From assembly GCF_005116655.2 (NCBI RefSeq), contig NZ_CP050698.1, positions 5,310,001-5,374,000 of the forward strand: a stretch of 64,000 nucleotides of DNA, in the 5' to 3' direction. Below, piece by piece: positions 16,614-24,809 of this stretch. This DNA comes from Desulfosediminicola flagellatus. Lineage in GTDB: Bacteria > Desulfobacterota > Desulfobulbia > Desulfobulbales > Desulfocapsaceae. The notes under the pieces are model-generated. The model made no database searches. It saw only the letters and a list, made by a program, of their open reading frames with translations, and had not been told where the DNA came from. The position numbers and the translations under genes are program-made. Within the stretch, counting starts at the first letter, position 1; each line of letters opens with the position of its first letter.

Positions 16614-16904
16614 AATTTTCCTCCATATTGGTTCTACGGTCTACGTCAGTACCAAGTAGCCATGACGTAAAAGTAGAATCAGGATCTATACTTTAGCCTA
16701 TCTGTTTTGGGCTGCTGTGTGAAATTGTTTTAACCGAGCCTCCAGATAATCCGTAAAAATATACAGATCGCTATCAGGTTTTCACTCCAAAACACCCTTG
16801 TTTTACACATGCTATTTGCGATATCATTTACCGTACAAACTCAGTAATTGCTTGGGAGTACATATTTCTGCAAAACCTTCACACTCAACAGAGGAAAAGG
16901 TGCT

Positions 16905-17990
16905 ATGGAAAAGTCTCTACCTGTCAAACGTATCCATCATATCGAATTCCTTGTAGGCAATGCATTGCAGGCTGCATTTTTCTATCGTAAAGCTCTGGGG
17001 TTTGACCAGATCGCCTATCTCGGGCCTGAAACAGGGTATCCCGACTGCGCCTCCTATGTGCTGCAACAAGGTAGGATAAGATTTGTTTTCTCAACACCGC
17101 TTCATCATGAAGATCCCCGGAATGTTTTTTTGCTGCTTCATGGTGACAGCGTAAAAGACATCTGTTTTGAGGTGGATGATGTTGAAGAAATCTATCAGGA
17201 ATCCATTCGTCGTGGAGCACCATCAGCCAGAAAACCGTTTAAAATGCACGATGAAAACGGCACAATTCGGAAAGCTGCGATACGCACTTACGGTGATGTT
17301 ATTCACAGCTTTGTCTCGTTGCAGGAGTACGATGGTCCATTTCTGCCAGGCTATCGTGATGAATTACGCAAAGGGATTGATGTGGGTTTCACACGGATTG
17401 ATCATGTTGTAGCCAATGCAGAAGACCGGCAGATGGACAGATGGTGCGATTACTATAAATATGTCTTCGGCTTCCACCAGTTTGTCTCATATGATGACAA
17501 AGATATCTCCACCGAATTTACAGCACTACGCTCTAAAGTGATGGCAAATGACAGGCGTAATATCAAGTTCCCCATCAATGAACCGGCTTCGGGGAAACGA
17601 AAGAGCCAGATTCAGGAATATATCGACTTTAATTATTCAGCCGGTGTTCAGCATATCGCGCTCTACACTCCCGATATTCTCACAACCGTAAGCAATCTGC
17701 GTGACAATGGTGTCAGGTTTCTCAATATCCCTGACACCTACTACCAAACTGTATGGGACAGGGTAGGCAAGATAAAGGAGGACCGGGAACTGATCCGTAA
17801 ATTCAACATTCTGGTCGACAGGGACGAAAATGGCTACCTGCTGCAGATCTTTACCAAACCGGTTCAGGATCGCCCCACATTGTTTCTTGAGGTTATCCAG
17901 CGGGCTGGTTGTGAGAGTTTTGGTAAAGGAAACTTCAAAGCATTGTTCGAATCCATTGAGCTTGAGCAGCGAAACAGAGGGAATTTGTAA
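16905..17990 (+). CDS. hpd: 4-hydroxyphenylpyruvate dioxygenase
   Basis: Converts 4-hydroxyphenylpyruvate, CO2 and O2-dependent, to homogentisate, the second step of tyrosine degradation. The 361-residue protein has two vicinal-oxygen-chelate halves (IHHIEFLVGNALQAA at the N-terminus, GFTRIDHVVANAEDR from 161). The iron ligands are visible as H167, H250 (GVQHIALYT) and E329 (TLFLEVIQR), and the C-terminal GNFKALFESIELEQ helix closes the site. The start at 16905 follows GAGGAAAAGG; an ATG at 16848 is unsupported. It heads the hpd-hmgA-unknown-fahA set but is separated from hmgA by a repeat element, so it may have its own transcript. Oxygen is required, a notable demand in an otherwise anaerobe-like gene set. 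Confidence 0.95.
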   Translation: MEKSLPVKRIHHIEFLVGNALQAAFFYRKALGFDQIAYLGPETGYPDCASYVLQQGRIRFVFSTPLHHEDPRNVFLLLHGDSVKDICFEVDDVEEIYQESIRRGAPSARKPFKMHDENGTIRKAAIRTYGDVIHSFVSLQEYDGPFLPGYRDELRKGIDVGFTRIDHVVANAEDRQMDRWCDYYKYVFGFHQFVSYDDKDISTEFTALRSKVMANDRRNIKFPINEPASGKRKSQIQEYIDFNYSAGVQHIALYTPDILTTVSNLRDNGVRFLNIPDTYYQTVWDRVGKIKEDRELIRKFNILVDRDENGYLLQIFTKPVQDRPTLFLEVIQRAGCESFGKGNFKALFESIELEQRNRGNL

Positions 17991-18009
17991 GTGTACTATT
18001 TCGCAATTT

Positions 18010-18240
18010 CATGAGTAAACACTGTCTGAGCGAAAACCTGCAATTTTTCTGAGGTTCAAGGCGGCCGATACTATTAACCGGACGAATACATAAAGTATCT
18101 CGGAGTCTCGTACCTCGCTTACCGGGAGTCTCGTACCTCGCTTACCGGGAGTCTCGTACCTCGCTTACCGGGAGTCTCGTGCCTCGTTTACCTGAGGTTT
18201 AGAATTTGAGACCAACGAAGAAATTGGGATAATTGGCGGT
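18010..18240 (+). repeat. Dispersed hairpin element with 23-bp tandem repeat, copy 3
   Basis: Starting about 20 bp after the hpd stop, the element reads GTCTGAGCGAAAACCTGC ... GAGGTTCAAGGC (hairpin), CCGGACGAATACATAAAGTA, then four copies of a 23-bp unit (GGGAGTCTCGTACCTCGCTT plus ACC) at 18101-18192. TTTGAGACCAACGAAGAAAT and CCCAATT-type flank follow. It is the same series of blocks as 11515-11700 on the opposite strand, but with four units instead of two. The last unit carries two base changes. Confidence 0.88.
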
Positions 18241-18308
18241 TCTCGGTCAGGAACTAAATAGAGGTTCAATAACACACATCTTATCTGGCATCCTACGAGG
18301 AAAAACAC

Positions 18309-19466
18309 ATGGTCTACTATCATAAGCTGGGCAAGATTCCACCCAAACGACACACTGCTTTCCGCCAAAAAAACGGCTCCATTTACCAGGAACAATTGAT
18401 GGGCAACCTGGGATTCAACGGCATTAAGTCGTTGCTCTACTCACTGCGTCCGCCAACCGCTCTAAAAAGTGTTGAGCGTATAAAAAGCCTTCACTGGGAT
18501 ATAGACCCGGACCCTACCCTCCGATTACGACATTTGCGCCCCCACAGATTGCAGAACACCGGAGCAAGCGCGGTGATAGACAGAGTACCACTTGTTTTTA
18601 ACAACGATATTGCGGTTTCTATTGCCAAACCGTTTGTTGAAGACCAGTTCTTTTATCGTAACGGCGAGGGGGATGAGGTTGTTTTTGTTACCGAAGGTGA
18701 AGGAATTCTTGAGTCACAATTTGGTGAACTCGATTTTCGTCGTGGTGATTATCTGGTTATTCCACGAGGGATCATTCACCGCTACAGATTAACCGGCAAC
18801 CAGAACATATTTCTCGTTATTGAAAGTAGAGGATATGTGCGTACGCCAAAGCGCTACCGAAACGAACATGGTCAACTTCTTGAAAACGCCCCGTTCTGTG
18901 AGAGGGATATACGCGCCCCCGCCCTGCTCAATACACGCGACATTGAAGGCGAGTTTGAAATAGTTGTCAAAAGCAGAAATGCACTGCAACGCATGATTCT
19001 TACTCACCATCCATTTGATACTGTAGGATGGGACGGCTTTTATTATCCATGGGCATTTAATATTTCTGATTTCGAACCGATAACCGGCCGCATTCATCAG
19101 CCACCAACAGTTCACCAGACATTTGAAAGTGACGGGTTTGTGATCTGTTCATTTGTTCCACGGCTCTTTGATTATCATCCGGATGCCATCCCGGCTCCAT
19201 ATAACCACTCGAATGTCGGCTCTGACGAGCTGCTCTATTATTGCTGTGATGAGTTCATGAGCAGAAAAGGTATCGAGTTCGGCTCAATCACTCTCCACCC
19301 AGATGGAATGCCCCATGGCCCGCATCCCGGCAAAGCCGAAGAGTCAATCGGCAAAAAATCGACCAAAGAAGAAGCGGTAATGATAGACACATTCAAGCCA
19401 CTCTATGTTGCCAAAGCAGCCCTTGGTTGCGAAGATGACGATTACCAGACCTCCTGGCTTGAATAA
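18309..19466 (+). CDS. hmgA: Homogentisate 1,2-dioxygenase
   Basis: Opens the homogentisate ring with O2 to give maleylacetoacetate. The 385-residue protein has a cupin core: GDEVVFVTEGEGILES and RRGDYLVIPRGIIHRY in the N-terminal part, then CSFVPRLFDYHPDAIPAPYN. The metal ligands are H300 (YNHSN), E307 (SDEL) and H336 (GMPHGPHPG). Length is slightly below the eukaryotic enzyme and normal for bacteria of this type. It is followed after 14 bp by an uncharacterised gene and then fahA, forming a tight operon. No good alternative function. Confidence 0.93.
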   Translation: MVYYHKLGKIPPKRHTAFRQKNGSIYQEQLMGNLGFNGIKSLLYSLRPPTALKSVERIKSLHWDIDPDPTLRLRHLRPHRLQNTGASAVIDRVPLVFNNDIAVSIAKPFVEDQFFYRNGEGDEVVFVTEGEGILESQFGELDFRRGDYLVIPRGIIHRYRLTGNQNIFLVIESRGYVRTPKRYRNEHGQLLENAPFCERDIRAPALLNTRDIEGEFEIVVKSRNALQRMILTHHPFDTVGWDGFYYPWAFNISDFEPITGRIHQPPTVHQTFESDGFVICSFVPRLFDYHPDAIPAPYNHSNVGSDELLYYCCDEFMSRKGIEFGSITLHPDGMPHGPHPGKAEESIGKKSTKEEAVMIDTFKPLYVAKAALGCEDDDYQTSWLE

Positions 19467-19480
19467 TACGATATGAGAAA

Positions 19481-20368
19481 ATGAAAAAATCATTACATGC
19501 ATTTCTGACCGGGCTAATTGATTATGCAGGATTCTTCCCACCTGCTCAACTCAATCTGGAGACTTCGCTGAATAATTTCGGCCTTTACCTAAGCCAGGAT
19601 TACGGCTGGATGTTGAGCAGATGTATTCTCCCCTGTAACGAACTGGAGAATATTCAGAAAGATTACGATTTTCGTTACTCTGTTATTGTCAGCTCAGCAG
19701 TAACAGCAGAAGAAATAGAGAGCTTAAGTAAATTCTCTAAAAATATAACGATGATTGAAGTCAGCATAGCAGATTCCGACAGAAATTCGGCTCAATACAC
19801 AGAGATGTTAGCTCATATCATCTCACGGCTTGAACTGGCAAATCTTTCCAATATCAGACTCTTTATTGAGGCAAATCAAATTGCCCCTGTTGTCGATGCT
19901 ATAGTGCAATATAATTGTTCCCAAACCGGCAGTGGAAGCATAAGCGCGATAGGATACAAACTGCGATGCGGGGGGACAACCAGCAAGGCATTTCCTGCAG
20001 TTGAAAGGGTAGCAGAGGTTATAACCACCTGCAGCACCCGTAAAATACCGTTTAAATTTACGGGTGGCCTACATCAGCCACTCAGATATTATCACCCAGA
20101 AATGGCCATAATGCAACATGGCTTTATTAACGTTTTCGGTGCTTCCCTGCTATATGCAGCCAACCGGCTCCCGGAAGATCAGATCATCGAATGCCTGGAG
20201 GATGAAGATGCTACCAACATACACTTTACCGATGAACAGTTCTCATGGAAATCATACACGCTCTCAACCAGTGAAATAGACACTCTTCGGGAAAACCGCA
20301 TAGTAAGTTTTGGCAGCTGCTCTTTTGAGGAGCCGCTTGAAGGGCTTGCCGGACTAGGGCTGTTATAA
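19481..20368 (+). CDS. Conserved uncharacterised protein inside the homogentisate operon
   Basis: A 295-residue soluble protein with no signal or membrane segment. Visible conserved-looking blocks are LIDYAGFFPPAQL at the start, IGYKLRCGG, FKFTGGLHQPLRYY with MQHGFINVFGASLL, and the end SFGSCSFEEPLEGLAGLGLL. I recall similar unannotated proteins in actinobacteria and planctomycetes, but no assigned reaction. It is wedged between hmgA (14 bp) and fahA (25 bp). No glutathione-type maleylacetoacetate isomerase (MaiA) is present in the window, so this protein is a candidate for that missing isomerisation or for a related step; that is inference from position only. Alternatively it may have an accessory role. 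Confidence 0.7.
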   Translation: MKKSLHAFLTGLIDYAGFFPPAQLNLETSLNNFGLYLSQDYGWMLSRCILPCNELENIQKDYDFRYSVIVSSAVTAEEIESLSKFSKNITMIEVSIADSDRNSAQYTEMLAHIISRLELANLSNIRLFIEANQIAPVVDAIVQYNCSQTGSGSISAIGYKLRCGGTTSKAFPAVERVAEVITTCSTRKIPFKFTGGLHQPLRYYHPEMAIMQHGFINVFGASLLYAANRLPEDQIIECLEDEDATNIHFTDEQFSWKSYTLSTSEIDTLRENRIVSFGSCSFEEPLEGLAGLGLL

Positions 20369-20393
20369 CCCAGTACCTTTTGGAGCATACACG

Positions 20394-21641
20394 ATGAGTA
20401 CGACTACCGATCCAAATCTACGGTCTTTTATCGAATACGATACAGACTCCCACTTTCCTATTCAGAATCTCCCATTCGGAGTGTTCGAGGAACAGGGAAA
20501 GTGTCGTATCGGGGTGCGAATCGGCGACTACGTTCTCGATATGGCACTGCTGGAAGAACGGGATATATTCAAGCCGCTCTCATTACCAAAACTGTTTGGT
20601 ACCTCCACTCTCAATCCATTTTTTTCGGAAGGCCGCAGAGTTTGGTCAGAGGTACGTAAAACTGTATCACGGCTACTGAGTTATGATGAACCTGAACTTC
20701 GCGATGATATAGAATTGCGTAACAGGGCCCTGCTCCCGGTGTCACAGGTCATTATGCAGATGCCTGTGGCCATTGGAGACTACACTGATTTTTATTCATC
20801 AAAAGAGCATGCGACAAACGTCGGCATCATGTTCAGAGGAAAAGAGAACGCTCTGATGCCCAACTGGCTACATCTGCCTGTTGCCTACCACGGTCGCTCA
20901 AGCTCAATTGTAGTTAGCACCACTCCTATACGACGTCCCAGTGGCCAGATGTTGCCGCCAGATCAGGACACACCAGTTTTTGCACCATGTAAACTTCTTG
21001 ATTTTGAACTTGAGATGGGATTCTTTATAGGTCCGGGTTCAAAGCTTGGTGCTCCAGTACCGATAAACACTGCTGCAGAACATATATTTGGTATGGTGCT
21101 CGTTAATGACTGGTCCGCCCGTGATATTCAAAAGTGGGAATATCAGCCTCTGGGTCCATTTAACGGTAAAAATTTTGCCACATCAATCTCCCCATGGGTG
21201 GTACCGCTTGAGGCTCTTGAACCCTTTCGTTGTCAGGGACCTGAACAATCACCTACTCCACTGCCCTACCTGCAGACAACAGGTAAGCAGACCTATGACA
21301 TCAATCTTGAGATATACCTGGAAAAAAGCTGCATTTCACGAAGTAATTTTAAATATCTCTACTGGAATATCTGCCAGCAACTGGCTCATCACACAGTGAC
21401 CGGTTGCAACATCAATCCCGGTGACATGATGGCCTCGGGCACCATCAGCGGCCCCACACCTGACTCATATGGCAGCCTACTGGAATTATGCTGGAAAGGT
21501 ACCCGAGAGATTCAACTTAAAAATGGTGAGATACGAAAATTTCTGCAGGACGGAGACACGGTAGCCATGACCGGCTGGTGTCAGGGCAATGGATACAGAA
21601 TTGGATTTGGAGAGGTTATTGGTAAAATTCTTCCAGCTTAA
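20394..21641 (+). CDS. fahA: Fumarylacetoacetase
   Basis: Hydrolyses fumarylacetoacetate to fumarate and acetoacetate, the last step of tyrosine degradation. The 415-residue protein has the FAH N-terminal SH3-like domain (LPFGVFEEQGKCRIGVRIGD) and the C-terminal catalytic domain. That domain shows DYTDFYSSKEHATNVGIMFR, LPVAYHGRSSS, LDFELEMGFFIG, LVNDWSARDIQKWEYQPLG and GSLLELCWKGT. Asp, Glu and His ligands for Mg/Ca sit in those blocks. Length matches eukaryotic-type FAH. Final gene of the hmgA operon; a hairpin at 21699 lies beyond it. Confidence 0.94.
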   Translation: MSTTTDPNLRSFIEYDTDSHFPIQNLPFGVFEEQGKCRIGVRIGDYVLDMALLEERDIFKPLSLPKLFGTSTLNPFFSEGRRVWSEVRKTVSRLLSYDEPELRDDIELRNRALLPVSQVIMQMPVAIGDYTDFYSSKEHATNVGIMFRGKENALMPNWLHLPVAYHGRSSSIVVSTTPIRRPSGQMLPPDQDTPVFAPCKLLDFELEMGFFIGPGSKLGAPVPINTAAEHIFGMVLVNDWSARDIQKWEYQPLGPFNGKNFATSISPWVVPLEALEPFRCQGPEQSPTPLPYLQTTGKQTYDINLEIYLEKSCISRSNFKYLYWNICQQLAHHTVTGCNINPGDMMASGTISGPTPDSYGSLLELCWKGTREIQLKNGEIRKFLQDGDTVAMTGWCQGNGYRIGFGEVIGKILPA

Positions 21642-21693
21642 TTAACAACATTCAGATAAAGTGTTGCCACTCGGAACCACCATACATCACATA

Positions 21694-21728
21694 GAAAAAG
21701 CAGGGAAATCCACTGAGGACTCCCTGCT
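21694..21728 (-). terminator. Terminator for the minus-strand Cache gene
   Basis: AGCAGGGA / TCCCTGCT form a perfect 8-bp stem with a 14-base loop. Read on the minus strand the stem is followed by TTTTTC, so it ends the leftward transcript from the secreted Cache protein gene. It may also stop the opposite operon weakly. The rest of the 330-bp gap between fahA and 21972 shows nothing recognisable. Confidence 0.7.
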
Positions 21729-21971
21729 CTAACTCGTGCACCATTATCCTCTTTCAACTTCAGACGCTTTAGCCCGATTTTATCTTCTACTCAGATGACG
21801 TCAGGCCCATTGTTTGAGCACTGAACTATATCCCTTACGTTCATTAGTGAAACATTGAAGAATAAGAGGTCATAGCTACTGACATTCTGGGTAGAACCGG
21901 AGATGTTTTCCCGTTTCAGGCTCTCACATCCGTAATGTGTCTATTTCGTTTACTTGAGGAATGCAATATCC

Positions 21972-22349
21972 TTAATATCCACTACCAACTATGAGGTTAT
22001 CTTTGGTTTTCTTGGCATAGGTATGCTTGACTTTACCTTGCCACTCATACTCAACCCACACGCCCTCAGGGGTAGCTTGCATTAAAGCTTCATAAACAGG
22101 AGGCGCCTTCTCGGCCAGGCTTTCACCCATAAGTGACGGATGTACCAGCATTTTCCCATCTGGTTCCATGACGAATGCATATGGCTGATATGCGTCAGCT
22201 TTGATCTCTTGAATATCCTGGCCACCTTCAATTCCGGCCACAATCATGTCAACATTCTTGCTGATAGCAGCTTCATCAACGCTTGCAAAAGTATAAGATG
22301 CAACTAAAAGAACGGAAAACAGTGATACGATAAAAGCTAATCTTTTCAT
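21972..22349 (-). CDS. Secreted stand-alone Cache-domain protein
   Basis: A 125-residue exported protein: signal peptide (LAFIVSLFSVLLVASYTFA) and one small sensor domain. The block PYAFVMEPDGKMLVHPSLMGES, followed by VWVEYEWQGKVKHTYAKK and a terminal LIVGSGY, is the single-Cache pattern found in the ligand-binding part of chemoreceptors. No transmembrane anchor or signalling domain follows, so it may be a free periplasmic ligand binder. The start at 22349 is preceded by GGAGAA; an upstream in-frame ATG gives 18 extra non-signal residues. It is a solitary gene. Role unknown. Confidence 0.7.
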   Translation of the reverse strand: MKRLAFIVSLFSVLLVASYTFASVDEAAISKNVDMIVAGIEGGQDIQEIKADAYQPYAFVMEPDGKMLVHPSLMGESLAEKAPPVYEALMQATPEGVWVEYEWQGKVKHTYAKKTKDNLIVGSGY

Positions 22350-23040
22350 ATTTTTCTCCACATTTTTTATCGCAGCATTTGGTAGGTAGTGTGTGCTGCT
22401 CACAATGCAAATCTCTTAAGGACTAACAATCCCGTCACGTATCTACAGCCTGTAATGTATTAACCTGTCTGTTCACCTCCTATGCTTCATGTATTTTACA
22501 GGTAGAGGGTATGCTGAATCAGCCATACCTGTTACCCAAGTTCTATAAATCAACATATGTCTTATCCGGATCCCTCGACAATCGGTGTCACATGTTATTC
22601 TGACATATGTGACACCAATTATACGAACAGCCGGCTTGGGAGTGATGCTTCAGGCTGACATTCACCTTAAAGCATGTTCTATGCCAATATTCAAAACAAG
22701 AGGCAAGTAACTGTATGTTCGTGTATTATGAAGCACGCACATTCATGACAGGTTACATATTTTGCACACTCAATGTGCAAAAAGGAGCTTTGGAGAGAGT
22801 GAAAACACATCATTATTCCTGATAACGATGCCGTGTAGCGATTAGTCCATCCAACTTACAGAAACTTAGGTCAATTCCACTTACGATAAAGATGAACAAC
22901 ATAGCCATATTGAACCAAAGTGCATAACTGGTCAGGTAGAATTTTCAAAATTAAAACGTGCGAAAGAAAAAAAGAGAATGGAAAAAGAAAAGAAGCAAAT
23001 AGTGTAACCAATTTTGCAAGATTTGCGCACAAAACATCAT
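22350..23040. other. Gene-free stretch with a 10-bp perfect inverted repeat
   Basis: No gene is supported here. The only clear structure is GGTGTCACAT / ATGTGACACC at 22584-22616 with a 13-base spacer. It could be an operator or a small hairpin. The segment 22920-22995 is A/G-rich. The promoter of the minus-strand Cache gene should lie close to 22350-22450. Confidence 0.6.
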
Positions 23041-24660
23041 CTACCTGGAAAACCATCGTTTTTTTGGCTTTGAAACTAAGGGAGTATATACCATCACTGT
23101 GTTACGACCTGCATTTTTAGCTTCGTAGAGTGCGCTATCAGCGTTGCCTATAAGGTCGTCCTTTTTGAAATCGGGGTTTGCCGGCTGACCACAGCCAATC
23201 CCGATACTCACCGTTACAGCATAAGAATTATCCCCATCTTTAAAATCATGCCCGGACACCGCACGGCGCATTCTTTCCGCAACCTGTTTTGCCTCATCTT
23301 TCGTGGTTTCCGGTAGAATCACGACAAACTCTTCGCCTCCGTATCGTGCCAGCAGGTCGTACTTTCTGAGCTGCCCCACAACCACTTTACAGAATTCTAT
23401 AAGAACGAAATCACCCACCTGGTGACCATACGTGTCATTGAATGATTTGAATTTATCGAGATCAATCATCAGTAAAGAGAGATTACAATCATCCACCCGA
23501 CTTGCTCTGCTGATCTCCTCATCAAGAGCATTCTGAAAAAAGCGATGGTTCTTAACGCCAGTAAGGCCATCTATATATGCAAGATTTTCAAGAATCGTAT
23601 TTTTATCCTCTAGCTCTCTGGTCAGTTTTTCTAACTGCACCTGCTGTTCAAGGAGTTTTCGATTAATCTCGTCATACGACATATTCAGAAGACTCAATTT
23701 TATATTGGCCTCCATTAAGGTTTCTTCAACCGATTTGGTTTGCTCAGCCTCCAACCCAAAGCCCTCAGCCGCCCTGTCCACCTCCACATGAATCTCTTTT
23801 AATATCTGATTTATTTCAACCGGTCGCAAGCAGAAATGGTCCTTAGCCGTGGTTCTGAAGAGTTTGTGATATTTCTGAGGATCTTTTTCGCTAAGGACTT
23901 TTGCCAGGATATCTGAAAGATGACACACCTTGGCATTGAGCGCCACTGCGTCATCATCACCCTCATATGAATCCGGTCTATGATGATACTTCAGTGGCTG
24001 TGCCAAAGAATCAGGAAAGCCCCATTCTTTGGCCATTACATAACTGGTAAGCGGATGATCCACCCCCAGACATGCAGTCTCAATTGCATCATCCTCAAGT
24101 TCATTCCCCTGTGCTTCCTGCATCTCCAGCACTTTATGGTAATCTTCATGCATAGTGTTGGCGAGAATGAGTTTACCAAGATTCTGAAGCAGTCCGCTAA
24201 GAAAAACCTGTTCATCATCTATTGCAAGCGGTGTCTTAAGCGTTTTGTAAATCAGCTTTGCCGCAACCGCGCGCGCAAGCGAACTATGCCAGAACTCCTT
24301 GTAATCAAAATTTACATCGTCGCGACCCTTTAATGAAAAAAATGCGACAGAAAGTACCAGATTCTGGACAGCATTTAAGCCGAGCAGATTAACTGCCTGG
24401 GAAATAGAAGCGATCTCATTTGGAAAACTATAAAATGCTGAATTAACAACTTTGAGAAGTTTACTGGAGAGACTCACGTCCATCGCTATAAGATCGGCAA
24501 TTTCCGACATCTCAGTATCTTCTTTTGTGAGTAGACCGATAAGTCGTGCTGCTGCAGCAGGAATTGTCGGCAGATCCTCAGAAAAGAGAATGGCCTTTAA
24601 GATTTTTTCTTTTTCATTGTCTATACTATCAGATTTTTCCATATGACCCATCGCATACAT
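23041..24660 (-). CDS. HDOD-GGDEF signalling protein (diguanylate cyclase)
   Basis: A 539-residue cytoplasmic protein. Residues about 25-230 form an HDOD domain (DLPTIPAAAARLIGLL, VSLSSKLLKVVNSAFY, FLSGLLQNLGKLIL), the non-catalytic HD relative. A coiled coil at about 310-355 (EINRKLLEQQVQLEKLTREL) follows, then a GGDEF domain with YIDGLTGVKNHRFF and active site GGEEF at 441-445. An RxxD inhibitory site (RKYD, 432-435) precedes it by the usual distance, so it should make cyclic di-GMP and be product-inhibited. Start is uncertain among Met 1, 4 and 7. Single gene. Confidence 0.92.
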   Translation of the reverse strand: MYAMGHMEKSDSIDNEKEKILKAILFSEDLPTIPAAAARLIGLLTKEDTEMSEIADLIAMDVSLSSKLLKVVNSAFYSFPNEIASISQAVNLLGLNAVQNLVLSVAFFSLKGRDDVNFDYKEFWHSSLARAVAAKLIYKTLKTPLAIDDEQVFLSGLLQNLGKLILANTMHEDYHKVLEMQEAQGNELEDDAIETACLGVDHPLTSYVMAKEWGFPDSLAQPLKYHHRPDSYEGDDDAVALNAKVCHLSDILAKVLSEKDPQKYHKLFRTTAKDHFCLRPVEINQILKEIHVEVDRAAEGFGLEAEQTKSVEETLMEANIKLSLLNMSYDEINRKLLEQQVQLEKLTRELEDKNTILENLAYIDGLTGVKNHRFFQNALDEEISRASRVDDCNLSLLMIDLDKFKSFNDTYGHQVGDFVLIEFCKVVVGQLRKYDLLARYGGEEFVVILPETTKDEAKQVAERMRRAVSGHDFKDGDNSYAVTVSIGIGCGQPANPDFKKDDLIGNADSALYEAKNAGRNTVMVYTPLVSKPKKRWFSR

Positions 24661-24809
24661 GTCGAATAGCCGAATTCATTAACTAAACGGACCAAAACAT
24701 TTTTACGATAACGTGTAATAAGAACCAACATCCCAGTCCTCTTTTAGAGTATAACGTACACAGATCATATGCAACAAATGCGACTTCGGAATTCAGTACA
24801 CAATTCACA

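Noticed and set aside
18101..18192. Possible CRISPR array
   Set aside because: The 23-bp units are directly adjacent with no spacers, and no cas genes are nearby; it is a tandem repeat.
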